A stretch of 64,000 nucleotides of DNA from DASYML01 sp036009045 (GCA_036009045.1 DASYML010000187.1:62001-126000); one strand, 5' to 3'. Shown: positions 23,197 through 32,550, numbered from the stretch's first letter. Numbers and translations: made by a program. Notes: a model not told the origin generated them from the sequence alone.

Positions 23197-25857
23197 ATGC
23201 TTAAACTCATCTGGCTGGTTCCGCTTTTACCTCTCGCTGGCGCGGCGGTCAACGGTTTGTTGGGACGCGCGTTTCGTTTCTCCGAAACGGTCGTCGGCGC
23301 GATTGCGGTGGGGTCAGTGGCGCTCGCGTTTATCATCAGCCTCGCGGCTGTGTATTCATATGGCTTCGGCGGTAGCGCGATGTGGCCCGCGCCTTACGTG
23401 ACGAGCCAGGACGGCTTTCATTACACATGGATTCCCGGCGGGGATGTGGAGATAACGCAGGGCACGCAAGGGAAGAATGCTGGACCATTAAGCTTGAGGC
23501 CGGACGGGTCAAACGCCGCGAGCTCTGCATCAGCGACGACGCCGCGCAGGGGCGCGAACCTCAACATAGAGTGGAGCTATCAACTCGACCCGCTCTCTGC
23601 CATCTTCATGCTCGTCGTGACGGGAGTGGGCCTCTGCATCTTCGTCTTTGCGACCGGATACATGCACGGCGATGCGGGGTTCTATCGCTTCTTCGCGTAT
23701 CTGGGCCTCTTCATGTTTTCGATGCTCGTGCTCGTCATGGGGTCCAACTTTCTGATGATGTTCGTCGGGTGGGAGGGCGTCGGCCTCTGCTCATACCTGC
23801 TCATCGGATACTACTTCGACCGCAAAGAAGCGGGAGATGCCGCGCGCAAAGCTTTCATCGTCAACCGCGTCGGAGACTTCGGTTTCGCGCTCGGAGTCTT
23901 CGGCATCATCGCTACCTTCGGGACGGCGCAATTTACATCTGTGATGAGCGGGGCGAGCGCCTACCCGCTCGAATTACTGGGCCACTGGGGACTGATGTCC
24001 TGGATTGCGCTTGGTCTCTTCATCGGCGCGTGCGGCAAGAGCGCGCAGATACCGCTTTACGTCTGGCTGCCGGACGCGATGGCGGGGCCGACTCCGGTCT
24101 CCGCGCTGATTCACGCGGCGACGATGGTCACGGCTGGACTCTACATGCTGACGCGCACCAACGTCATCTTTCAACACTCACAGACGATGATGCTCGTCGT
24201 CGCCATCGTCGGCGCGGCCACCGCCATCTTCGCCGCGACCATCGGCATCACGCAGAACGACATCAAGAAAGTCCTCGCCTACTCGACCGTCTCGCAACTC
24301 GGCTTTATGTTTCTCGCCTGCGGCGTCGGAGCCTTCGTCATAGGCATCTTCCACGTCATGACGCACGCCTTCTTCAAAGCCCTCATGTTCCTCGGCGCGG
24401 GCAGCGTCATACACGGCATGCATCATGAGCAGGACATGCGGCGGATGGGCGGTCTCAGGAAGTACATGCCGTACACGTACTGGACCTTTCTGGCGGGCTG
24501 GCTCGCCATCTGCGGCATTATTCCGTTCAGCGGTTTCTGGTCCAAAGATGAGATTCTGTGGAACGCCGCTTCGACCACCTACATTCCAGGCGGCTGGATA
24601 CTCTGGCTCGTCGCCACCATCGCCGCGACCTGCACGGCCTTTTACATGACGCGACTGATGGCGATGACCTTCTGGGGCGAAGAGCGATTCAGGGACGCGC
24701 ACGCGGGCGGCGAAGCGGACGAAGCGCACGCGCATGCTTTCGATGAAGGACTAAAGCCGCACGACGCGCGCACGGCTTCGGCGGGGGATCGCCCGCGCCA
24801 CGAACCGGGCGAGCATGTTGGACCAATAAACGAAGACGCGACAGCCCACAGCGCCTCAAAGACTGGTCACGGCATAGACCCCAACGGCGGCGACCTGCAT
24901 GCCCGCGACCGTGACGCGCACGCACACGATGCACACGCACATGACGCGCACGCACACGGCGCGCACACGCCGCATGAATCGCCCGCTTCGATGTGGGTTC
25001 CGCTGGCGGTGCTGGCGGTGCTGGCAGTGGTCGGCGGGCTGGTCGGAATTGGTCCAGCCTTCACGGGCAGCGGTCACCTGGGCGGGCGTTTGAACATCGT
25101 GACGTGGCTCGAACCAGTCATCTGGAATCCGCAGACGAAGCAGTTCGGCGAAAAGAGCGAGGAAGAGTCTTTGACTGCGGAAGGCCACGCGCGTGCCGCC
25201 GAAGGAAGCGCGCTGCCGACGACGAGCGTGCCTTCCGCGCAAACAGGCGCGGGCCATAGTGGACCAACTAGCGCAGAGGCGAGCGGGCCTTATGGTGATA
25301 CCGGATTCAATTTGGCCCACGCGGCGGAAAAGAGCCTCGGCAGTCATCGCGCGGCGGAGTGGCTGTTTATCATCATCTCGCTCGTCGCGGCGGGATTCGG
25401 GATGTTCATGGGCTGGCTTTTCTATATCAAGAAACCGAGCCTGCCGGGTGTCTGGGCGGCGCGGCTCAGCTCTCTCTACCGGGCCAGTTATCACAAGTAC
25501 TGGGTGGACGAATTATACGGCGCGCTCTTTACGCGGCGCACGATGGACGCGGCGCGCGGCGTCTACGCGATTGATTCAAAGGTAGTGGATGGCGCGGTCA
25601 ATGGCACCGCATGGCTGACCAGACTGGCGAGTTTGATGACCGGCGGCTTTGATAAGTACGTGGTGGACGGGATAGTGAACACAATTGCCAACTTCATCAA
25701 TCGCCTGATGTCTCCGCTGCTGCGCGCGGCGCAGACGGGCTTGACGGCCAACTACGCGCTTGTCATGGTCCTCGGCCTGATTATCGCGGTCGCCATCCTC
25801 TTCGGCGGAGACATCATGACGGTGTTCCGGGGCGGATTCATCCATTTCGGATTTTAG
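23197..25857 (+). CDS. nuoL: NADH-quinone oxidoreductase subunit L with three hydrophilic insertions
   Basis: 886 residues, some 200-250 more than usual. This antiporter-like proton pump subunit has LMMFVGWEGVGLCSYLLIG, GKSAQIPLYVWLPDAM with the pump Lys, and VSALIHAATMVTAG. Three insertions interrupt it: about 70-125 (Ser/Ala/Gly-rich), about 500-590 (very His-rich, with HAHD and HDAHAHGAH repeats) and about 640-700 (Glu/Ala/Ser-rich). All three contain the sequence TGGACCA (23481, 24819, 25260). The C-terminal helix HL region and the last helix are present. The His tract could bind metal; this is inference. Confidence 0.95.
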   Translation: MLKLIWLVPLLPLAGAAVNGLLGRAFRFSETVVGAIAVGSVALAFIISLAAVYSYGFGGSAMWPAPYVTSQDGFHYTWIPGGDVEITQGTQGKNAGPLSLRPDGSNAASSASATTPRRGANLNIEWSYQLDPLSAIFMLVVTGVGLCIFVFATGYMHGDAGFYRFFAYLGLFMFSMLVLVMGSNFLMMFVGWEGVGLCSYLLIGYYFDRKEAGDAARKAFIVNRVGDFGFALGVFGIIATFGTAQFTSVMSGASAYPLELLGHWGLMSWIALGLFIGACGKSAQIPLYVWLPDAMAGPTPVSALIHAATMVTAGLYMLTRTNVIFQHSQTMMLVVAIVGAATAIFAATIGITQNDIKKVLAYSTVSQLGFMFLACGVGAFVIGIFHVMTHAFFKALMFLGAGSVIHGMHHEQDMRRMGGLRKYMPYTYWTFLAGWLAICGIIPFSGFWSKDEILWNAASTTYIPGGWILWLVATIAATCTAFYMTRLMAMTFWGEERFRDAHAGGEADEAHAHAFDEGLKPHDARTASAGDRPRHEPGEHVGPINEDATAHSASKTGHGIDPNGGDLHARDRDAHAHDAHAHDAHAHGAHTPHESPASMWVPLAVLAVLAVVGGLVGIGPAFTGSGHLGGRLNIVTWLEPVIWNPQTKQFGEKSEEESLTAEGHARAAEGSALPTTSVPSAQTGAGHSGPTSAEASGPYGDTGFNLAHAAEKSLGSHRAAEWLFIIISLVAAGFGMFMGWLFYIKKPSLPGVWAARLSSLYRASYHKYWVDELYGALFTRRTMDAARGVYAIDSKVVDGAVNGTAWLTRLASLMTGGFDKYVVDGIVNTIANFINRLMSPLLRAAQTGLTANYALVMVLGLIIAVAILFGGDIMTVFRGGFIHFGF

Positions 25858-25858
25858 A

Positions 25859-25984
25859 TTTCGGATTGCGGGTTCTTCAATTGCTGATTACGGATTGCGG
25901 ATTGATGAAAAGCAAGATGTAAAAATCACTCTATAGTTAACCATCAATCTTAAATCAGCAATCAGCAATCCGAAATCCGCAATT
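25859..25984. repeat. heptamer hairpin, word ATTGCGG/GATTTCG
   Basis: Between nuoL and nuoM; the arms pair over about 40 bases with a longer AT-rich middle. The very end of nuoL (codons for HFGF, TTTCGGATTT) is repeat-like, so this element also touches a reading frame. Confidence 0.85.
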
Positions 25985-25996
25985 GTTGGAGGTATA

Positions 25997-27685
25997 GTGA
26001 AAATTCCGGCTCTGCTCTCGATCCTTACGTGGCTGCCCGTGCTGGGCGCGGTTATCGTGCTCGCCTTTTTTAAAAAGGACCAGTCGAAGCTTATCAAGCA
26101 GTTTACGACGGCGTGGTTCGGGTTGGTTTTTCTGGTCTCGCTGTGGTTGATGACGGGCTACGACCGCGCGACGGGCGGGATGCAGTTTCTGGAAGACCAC
26201 CAGTGGATACCCGTCATCGGCGCGCGTTACCAGATGGGCGCGGACGGTGTCGCCATCCTGCTCATCGTGTTGACGACGCTGCTCGGCGTGATAGCTTCGC
26301 TCTCATCATGGAAGTACATAGAGAAGCGCGAGAAGGAATACTACGCCCTGCTGTTACTCCTGCAAGCGGCGGTGGTCGGCGTCTTCGCTTCGATGGACCT
26401 CTTCCTCTTCTATCTCTTCTTCGAGGTCTCGCTCGTGCCGATGTATTTCCTGATCGGCATCTGGGGCGGCGAGCGCAGGCTCTACGCGGCGATTAAATTT
26501 TTCCTCTATACGCTGGTCGGCTCGGTCGTCATGCTGCTCGGCATTCTCAAGATGTACTTTCTGACGCTCGACCCCAACATCACGAATAAGGTGGCGGGCG
26601 CTTCGATTGATTTGCTCGCGGGGAACAGCCAGGCCACAGAGATGGTCAGGACCAGCCTTGAAGCGGCGGCGGCTAATCACACGGGCGTCTTCAATATTCT
26701 CTACTTGCAGGCGCTGGGGGCCGCGTTGCCGATGGGCACGATGCAGGTCCTTTTATTCTTCGCCTTCGCGCTCGGCTTTGCGATTAAGGTCCCGATGTTT
26801 CCGTTTCACACCTGGCTGCCGGATGCACACGTCGAAGCGCCGACCGCAGGCTCTGTGATTCTGGCGGGCATCCTGCTCAAACTCGGAACCTACGGTTTCT
26901 TCCGCTTTAACCTGCCGATGTTTCCGAAGGCTTCATTCGATGAGAGCTACTTCGGCGCGTTTGGCGTGCGCAGCGTGATGGTCATGCTGGCGATTGTGGG
27001 GATTATCTACGGCGCGCTGGCGGCGATGTATTTCGTCGTCAAAAAAGATGGCGACGTAAAAAAGCTGGTGGCTTATTCTTCTGTCTCTTCGATGGGCATA
27101 GTGATGCTGGGCCTCTTCGCTTTGAACCCGAACGGCGTCAACGGCGCTGTCCTCCACATGATTAATCATGGCATCTACTCCGCCGCGCTCTTCCTGCTCG
27201 TTGGCATTATTTACGAGCGCCGTCATACGCGCAACGTGGCGGAGTTCGGCGGCCTGTCGCACGTCATGCCGGGTTACGCGGCGGTCTTTCTGGCGATGGC
27301 GATGACGGCCATCGGGCTGCCGTTGCTGTGCGTCTTCATCTCGGAATTCCTGGCGATGCGCGGCGCGTTCGAGGCTAACCCCGCGTGGGCCGGTTGGGCT
27401 GCGCTCGGAATTATCCTGAACGCGGGTTACATGCTCTGGCTCTATCAACGCATGTTCTTCGGTAACATAGAGAATCCCAAGAATCAAAAATTAGTGGACC
27501 TGTCGGGGCGCGAGTGGGCCTACATGCTACCGCTTCTGGTCCTCTCGCTCTGGATAGGCATCTACCCGAAGACTTTCATTGACTACATACAGCAACCCGT
27601 CAACGCGGTCGTGCATCACGTTCGTCCAGACTACCCGACCGCGCCGCGCACTCAGGGAGCAGCGCCGGAACGGGCCGAAAAATAA
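25997..27685 (+). CDS. nuoM: NADH-quinone oxidoreductase subunit M
   Basis: 562 residues, about 14 helices. The second antiporter-like pump: LFYLFFEVSLVPMYFLIGIWGG with its membrane Glu, KVPMFPFHTWLPDAH with the pump Lys, and KKLVAYSSVSSMG. The start is GTG 25997 with a strong TTGGAGG (25986-25992); this ribosome-binding site is directly joined to the hairpin's right arm. A short Pro/Ala-rich tail ends the protein. nuoN starts 10 bases later with no hairpin between, the only nuo pair in this run so spaced. Confidence 0.96.
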   Translation: MKIPALLSILTWLPVLGAVIVLAFFKKDQSKLIKQFTTAWFGLVFLVSLWLMTGYDRATGGMQFLEDHQWIPVIGARYQMGADGVAILLIVLTTLLGVIASLSSWKYIEKREKEYYALLLLLQAAVVGVFASMDLFLFYLFFEVSLVPMYFLIGIWGGERRLYAAIKFFLYTLVGSVVMLLGILKMYFLTLDPNITNKVAGASIDLLAGNSQATEMVRTSLEAAAANHTGVFNILYLQALGAALPMGTMQVLLFFAFALGFAIKVPMFPFHTWLPDAHVEAPTAGSVILAGILLKLGTYGFFRFNLPMFPKASFDESYFGAFGVRSVMVMLAIVGIIYGALAAMYFVVKKDGDVKKLVAYSSVSSMGIVMLGLFALNPNGVNGAVLHMINHGIYSAALFLLVGIIYERRHTRNVAEFGGLSHVMPGYAAVFLAMAMTAIGLPLLCVFISEFLAMRGAFEANPAWAGWAALGIILNAGYMLWLYQRMFFGNIENPKNQKLVDLSGREWAYMLPLLVLSLWIGIYPKTFIDYIQQPVNAVVHHVRPDYPTAPRTQGAAPERAEK

Positions 27686-27694
27686 ACGACGCAC

Positions 27695-29269
27695 ATGTTG
27701 TTACTACAAGCCAACACTACCGCACTGTATAACCTGAGCGACCTGCAACTGGTTGCGCCGGAACTCATCCTGACCGTCTGCGCGTGCGTGGCGCTCGTCA
27801 TGGAAGTCATTCTGCCTTACCGGAAGAGCAAGTGGACGGGCTATTTCGCGCTCTGCGGAATCGCGCTGGCCGCCGCTTCACTGGGCGTGCAGTGGTACAC
27901 GTACGGGGCGGAGTTTCCGCTCACGGGCTTTTACGGGATGGTGCGGATAGATGGCTTCGCGGTCCTCTTCAAAAGCATTTTTCTCATCGCCGCAGCCTTC
28001 GCCGTCGCCGTCTCGATGCGTTATCTGGACATCGAAGGAGAGCAGCACGGCGAATATTATTCGCTCGTCCTCTTCGCCACGGTCGGGATGCTGTTCCTAG
28101 GCTGCGGCTACGATCTGATTACGCTGTACATCAGCCTCGAACTGATGGCGCTCACCTTCTACGTGCTGGTCGCCTTCACCAAGCGCGAGCGACGCTCGAA
28201 CGAAGCGGCGATGAAATATTTTCTGCTCGGCGCATTCTCGTCCGGCATTCTGCTGTACGGGATGTCCCTGCTCTACGGCGCGGCGGGTTCGACCAATCTC
28301 GGAGACATAGGCAGGAGCGTGAGCGCGGTCTTCGATTCGTTAAGAGCGGGAGGAGCGGCTGCGAACACAGCCCCGAGCCTGCGCCCTCTGCTCCTGCTCG
28401 GCATGTTGACGCTCGCCGCCGGACTCTTCTTCAAAATCTCCGCCGTGCCTTTTCACATGTGGGCACCGGACGCTTACGAGGGCGCGCCGACTTCAGTCAC
28501 GGCGTTTCTCTCCACGGGGTCCAAGGCCGCGAGCTTTGCGCTCTACGCGCGTATCTTCATTGTGGCGCTCGGCGGCATGCGCGTCGAGTGGGCACCGCTT
28601 TTGGGCCTGGTCGCGGCGGTCACGATTATGGTCGGCAACTGGGCCGCCGTCACGCAGGAGAACTCGAAACGACTGCTCGCTTATTCTTCAATCTCGAACG
28701 CGGGCTATCTGCTGCTCGGACTCATCGCGGGCAATCTTTACGGTTACATGGGGCTGGTCATTTACCTGCTCGTCTACACGCTGATGAACATGGGCGCGTT
28801 CGGCATTATCATCTCCTTGCGCAGGCGCGGCATCATCGGCGATAACGTTGACGACATGATGGGGCTGGCCCAGAAATCACCGGGCATGGCCGCGATGATG
28901 GCTGTCTTCATGCTCTCGCTCGGCGGCCTGCCCGTGACGGGCGGCTTTATCGGAAAGTACCTTCTCTTCGGTGGCTTGCTGGAACGTGGCAGGCTCGAAA
29001 ACAAATCCTGGTATTACTGGCTCGCGGGCTGGGCCATCATCAACACGGTCGTCTCCTTCTACTACTACATACGCTTCATACGCGTCATGTATCTCGGAGA
29101 CCGCGTCGCCGATGATCGCCCGCTTGAGGTCTCGGTCGCGCTCCGCGCAGCCCTCATCGCAGCCCTCATCGGCGTCATCTTCATCGGCGTCTTTCCCCAA
29201 ACGTTCATCAACCTCGCGCAAGAATTCCTCAAAGACATAGTCCCCGTCGGCCCCCTGGCTTTGCGATGA
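27695..29269 (+). CDS. nuoN: NADH-quinone oxidoreductase subunit N
   Basis: 524 residues, about 14 helices; the third antiporter-like pump, adjacent to NuoK in the complex. The conserved ISLELMALTFYVLVAF, KISAVPFHMWAPDAYEGAP with Lys, and SKRLLAYSSISNAGYLL are present. ATG 27695 has no strong ribosome-binding site, so translation may be coupled to nuoM. Last gene of the nuo locus. Subunits E, F and G do not follow. Confidence 0.96.
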   Translation: MLLLQANTTALYNLSDLQLVAPELILTVCACVALVMEVILPYRKSKWTGYFALCGIALAAASLGVQWYTYGAEFPLTGFYGMVRIDGFAVLFKSIFLIAAAFAVAVSMRYLDIEGEQHGEYYSLVLFATVGMLFLGCGYDLITLYISLELMALTFYVLVAFTKRERRSNEAAMKYFLLGAFSSGILLYGMSLLYGAAGSTNLGDIGRSVSAVFDSLRAGGAAANTAPSLRPLLLLGMLTLAAGLFFKISAVPFHMWAPDAYEGAPTSVTAFLSTGSKAASFALYARIFIVALGGMRVEWAPLLGLVAAVTIMVGNWAAVTQENSKRLLAYSSISNAGYLLLGLIAGNLYGYMGLVIYLLVYTLMNMGAFGIIISLRRRGIIGDNVDDMMGLAQKSPGMAAMMAVFMLSLGGLPVTGGFIGKYLLFGGLLERGRLENKSWYYWLAGWAIINTVVSFYYYIRFIRVMYLGDRVADDRPLEVSVALRAALIAALIGVIFIGVFPQTFINLAQEFLKDIVPVGPLALR

Positions 29270-29377
29270 AAAAGAGTCTGGAGTCAGGAGTCTGAGAGTC
29301 TGGAGTCTAGAGTCAAAGACAGGCGCTGGCTTTTGACTCCAGACTCCAGACTCCTGACTCTAGACTCTCAGACTTTT
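29270..29377. repeat. heptamer hairpin, word GGAGTCT/GAGAGTC
   Basis: Between nuoN and the glycosyltransferase. The loop TCAAAGACAGGCGCTGGC is identical to the loop of the element at 31748. Confidence 0.92.
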
Positions 29378-29378
29378 T

Positions 29379-30635
29379 ATGTTCCTTTTTTACTTCTTCG
29401 CGGTCGTGCTCATCTGGCAGGGACTGGCCTCTTTGCGCGGGGGCGTGCAGTTTCTCTCCTACGTACGCGGGGAGATGAGCAAGGGCGCGAACCTTTATGC
29501 GCCGTTTGCTTCCGTCATCGCGCCGTGTCGCGGATTGGACCAGGGACTCAAAGAAAACATCGCGGCGCTTTTCCGGCAGGACTATCCCGCTTACGAGATT
29601 ATCTTCGTGACGGACAGCGCGGACGACCCCTCGCTCGCCATCATCGAAGAGACGCGCCAAGCCATGCTTGACGTTGGGACAACACAACGTGCGCGCGTCG
29701 TCATCGCGGGACAGGCGACGGAGAGCGGGCAGAAGGTACACAACCTGCTCGCCGCCGTGCGCGCCGTCCGTGTGTCGAGCGAAGTTCTCGTCTTCGTTGA
29801 TTCCGACGCGCGACCGCCGGGCGACTGGCTGCGCTCTCTGGTCGCGCCGCTGGCGGATAAAAGAATCGGCGCGGCGACGGGTTATCGCTGGTTTATCCCT
29901 CCGCGCGGCGGACTGGCCTCGCACCTGCGCTCTGTGTGGAACGCTTCGATTGCTTCCGCGCTTGGGCCAAACGTTGAGAAGAATTTTTGCTGGGGCGGCT
30001 CGACCGCCATCCGCCGCGAGACTTTCGCGCGCATGGACATGATGGAAAAATGGCGCGGCACGCTCTCAGATGATTTCGCGCTCATGCGTGCCTTGCGTGC
30101 TGAGAAACTGCCAATTCATTTCGTGCCCGCATGTCTCGTCGCCTCGCTCGAAGATTGCGATTTCCGGGAACTGTTGGAATTCACCACTCGTCAACTAAAG
30201 ATCACGCGCGTCTATGCGCCGCATTTCTGGAAGGCAGTCCTCCTCGGCAGCATTCTTTTCACCACAGGCTTCTTCGGCGGCATCGCCCTCGTCGTCGCGC
30301 GCGCGGCGCTCGGACTTACCATCACGTTACCTCTCATCCTCCTCTTACTCATCTTTCTACTCGGCGCGGGCAAATCTTTCTTACGATTGCGCGCCGTCAG
30401 CCTGCCGCTCGCGCTCTATCGTCGGGAGTTGAGAAACAGCGCGCCCGCGCATCTACTGCTCTGGCCCCTGACGGTTTTGATTTATCTCTACAACGCGCTG
30501 GCCGCCGCCTGCTCGCGCCGTATAGAATGGCGCGGCATGACGTACGAATTGAAATCGCCGACGGAAACTGTCATTATCGAGCGCGTTCACGCACAGGGAA
30601 ATTTTGGACCGGAAAAGATTCGCCGTGCCCAATAA
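29379..30635 (+). CDS. family 2 glycosyltransferase, ceramide-glucosyltransferase-like
   Basis: 418 residues. An N-terminal membrane helix precedes a GT-A domain with FASVIAPCRG, the metal-binding VDSDARPPGDW, CWGGSTAIRRE and a QLKITR acceptor motif; three C-terminal helices anchor it. This architecture is that of GT21-type enzymes that put sugars on membrane lipids; HpnI of hopanoid synthesis is a relative. The donor and acceptor cannot be assigned. The radical SAM gene starts before its stop codon, so the two are translationally coupled. Confidence 0.82.
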   Translation: MFLFYFFAVVLIWQGLASLRGGVQFLSYVRGEMSKGANLYAPFASVIAPCRGLDQGLKENIAALFRQDYPAYEIIFVTDSADDPSLAIIEETRQAMLDVGTTQRARVVIAGQATESGQKVHNLLAAVRAVRVSSEVLVFVDSDARPPGDWLRSLVAPLADKRIGAATGYRWFIPPRGGLASHLRSVWNASIASALGPNVEKNFCWGGSTAIRRETFARMDMMEKWRGTLSDDFALMRALRAEKLPIHFVPACLVASLEDCDFRELLEFTTRQLKITRVYAPHFWKAVLLGSILFTTGFFGGIALVVARAALGLTITLPLILLLLIFLLGAGKSFLRLRAVSLPLALYRRELRNSAPAHLLLWPLTVLIYLYNALAAACSRRIEWRGMTYELKSPTETVIIERVHAQGNFGPEKIRRAQ

Positions 30636-31746
30636 GGCCGTCCAATTAGTTCAACTGCTCCGTTCGACCGCGCGAGATAAACGTCTCGGCACGGTCATCT
30701 TTTTCGTCACCTCGCGCTGCAACGCTTTCTGTCGCACCTGCTTTTATCACGAAGAACTGAATCGTCCCGGCGATCTCACCTTCGCGCAAATCGAGCGCAT
30801 CTCGCAGACGATGCCGCAGATTACGGACCTCTGGCTCTCCGGCGGCGAGCCGACCCTGCGCCGCGACGTGCCGCAAATCATAGACACCTTCGTTTTGAAC
30901 AACGGCGTCAGGCGCGTCATCATCCCTTCCAACGGCCTCATCAAAACGCGCGTCTACGACATCGTGGACCATGCCTTGGGCCAACATCCTGAACTGGACC
31001 TTTATTTGAACATCGCGCTCGACGGCTACGGCGCGACGCATGACCGCATACGTGGCGTGCCCGGCAACTGGGAAAAGACGCTCGACTGTATCCGCTCTCT
31101 CTATCCTTTGAAAGATAAATACACGGATCGTTTTCGTCTCAACGTCAACACGGTAATCTGCGCGGAGAACTACACGGAGACGGAAAAGCTGGCGGAATTT
31201 CTCTGGACCAATTTTCGACTCGACGGGCAATACTTCAACATCATACGCGGCGAGACGCCGGTCGGCGAAGAGATTAAGAAAGTCCCGCCGGAAGCCTTGC
31301 CAGCGTTATATGAACACGCCGCTGCGCTCACGAAACGCTACGGCGCGCGGATGTTCGCGGATGATGACGGGGCCAGCCGCTTCGTCAAACAGGTCGCCTA
31401 CGTCGGCACGATTACGACGCACTATCGCACGCAGCACGCCAACTTTGAGAACCCGACGGCGTGGCCCTTTCCCTGCACGGCGGGCGAGACCACAGCCGTC
31501 ATTGATTACAACGGCGACGTGCGCGCCTGCGAGCTACGCGAAAAATTTGCGACGCTCGCCGATTACGATTACGATTTCGGGGCACTCTGGTCCGCGCACG
31601 AACGTCAGACGGAACTCCGCGCGATTGACGGAGGCAAAGCCTGCTGGTGTACGCACGTCTGCTTCATACACGACTCCATGCGACACTCGCGCCGCGCGCT
31701 CCTTTACGAAGTTCCGAAGAACTACGCGACGCGAAACAACTGGTAG
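30625..31746 (+). CDS. radical SAM protein with C-terminal Cys cluster
   Basis: 373 residues. C32-x3-C36-x2-C39 (SRCNAFCRTCFY) binds the SAM cluster; GGEPTLR follows at the normal distance. The C-terminal part has further Cys (FPCTAGETTAVIDYNGDVRACELR and CWCTHVC), as in SPASM or twitch domains that hold a second cluster. GTG 30625, with GGAAAAG eight bases upstream, is preferred to TTG 30604. It overlaps the glycosyltransferase by 11 bases. A joint role in modifying a lipid or head group is inferred from the coupling; the reaction is unknown. Confidence 0.82.
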   Translation: MPNKAVQLVQLLRSTARDKRLGTVIFFVTSRCNAFCRTCFYHEELNRPGDLTFAQIERISQTMPQITDLWLSGGEPTLRRDVPQIIDTFVLNNGVRRVIIPSNGLIKTRVYDIVDHALGQHPELDLYLNIALDGYGATHDRIRGVPGNWEKTLDCIRSLYPLKDKYTDRFRLNVNTVICAENYTETEKLAEFLWTNFRLDGQYFNIIRGETPVGEEIKKVPPEALPALYEHAAALTKRYGARMFADDDGASRFVKQVAYVGTITTHYRTQHANFENPTAWPFPCTAGETTAVIDYNGDVRACELREKFATLADYDYDFGALWSAHERQTELRAIDGGKACWCTHVCFIHDSMRHSRRALLYEVPKNYATRNNW

Positions 31747-31747
31747 G

Positions 31748-31829
31748 AAGAGTCTGGAGCCTGGAGTCAAGAGTCAAAGACAGGCGCTGGCTTTTGACTC
31801 TTGCTTTTGACTCCAGACTCTGGACTCTT
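31748..31829. repeat. heptamer hairpin, word GGAGTCA
   Basis: Between the radical SAM gene and atpZ, shorter than the related element at 29270 but with the same loop sequence. Confidence 0.9.
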
Positions 31830-31833
31830 TGTG

Positions 31834-32049
31834 ATGCCTGAACCGGAAGAGCAAAACGAGAATCAGAAGAGCGGCATCGCTTATGCTGCGGCGATTGCTC
31901 TGTTCGTGACGGTGCTCACGTTTCTGGGCCTGGGATTTTTGCTGGACCGTTGGTTGGGGACGGGTCCCTGGCTACTCGTGTTGGGCATCGTGCTGGGGTC
32001 GGCGCTGGGTCTCTACGAGTTCGTCCGCCTCACCTCAAAGCTCTCTTAA
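31834..32049 (+). CDS. AtpZ/AtpI-like small membrane protein of ATP synthase operon
   Basis: 71 residues from MPEPEEQNEN, immediately after a hairpin. Two transmembrane helices around GLGFLLDRWLGTGPW, the signature of AtpZ/AtpQ-type proteins that precede atpI and atpB. Some family members act with AtpI as Mg or Ca channels or assembly factors. Its place, 60 bases upstream of atpI, supports the assignment. Confidence 0.8.
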   Translation: MPEPEEQNENQKSGIAYAAAIALFVTVLTFLGLGFLLDRWLGTGPWLLVLGIVLGSALGLYEFVRLTSKLS

Positions 32050-32109
32050 ACGCCGCCACGGCGTAACTCGACAGAGGGCTTGCGAGCATGTAAAATCATC
32101 TGCTTTGCT

Positions 32110-32547
32110 ATGAGCGAAATTGTCAACAATACGGTGCAGACTGCGCTCCTGGAGGACGTGGAAGAGGCGGCTCTGGAAGGGCGGCTCTGGCGCAGCATGT
32201 TCGTGGCGGTCGCGCTCACCGTGCTCATCAGCGCGCCGCTCGCGCCGTGGCGTGTGACGACGGGGCTGCTGCTGGGCGGCGTGCTCTCGTTTTTCAATCA
32301 CTACTGGTTGCGCACTTCTCTCCGCGCGGTCTTCAGCAGTTCTACTGCGGGCGTGAGTTCGCGGCTGGTGGCGGCGCGTTACGTCTTGCGTTATGTCATT
32401 ATCGCGCTGGTCATCGCTTCCGCTTACATCTTGAACCTGATTTCGCTGGTGGCGACCATCGCGGGCATGTGCGCCTTCGTCGCCGCGATTATGCTCGAAG
32501 CCGCGCTCTTATTATTTCGCGCTATCGTTCACGGAAAGGGAGACTGA
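32110..32547 (+). CDS. atpI: ATP synthase subunit I family protein
   Basis: 145 residues from MSEIVNNTV, four transmembrane helices, with the conserved GLLLGGVLSFFNHYWL in helix 2. AtpI helps assemble the c-ring. It is followed three bases later by atpB, so the genes are tightly linked. Divergence in this family is high and assignment leans on context. Confidence 0.8.
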   Translation: MSEIVNNTVQTALLEDVEEAALEGRLWRSMFVAVALTVLISAPLAPWRVTTGLLLGGVLSFFNHYWLRTSLRAVFSSSTAGVSSRLVAARYVLRYVIIALVIASAYILNLISLVATIAGMCAFVAAIMLEAALLLFRAIVHGKGD

Positions 32548-32550
32548 TTC

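Noticed and set aside
23382..24428. 348-residue plus-strand frame within nuoL
   Set aside because: Out-of-frame reading of nuoL, very rich in Arg, His and Asp.
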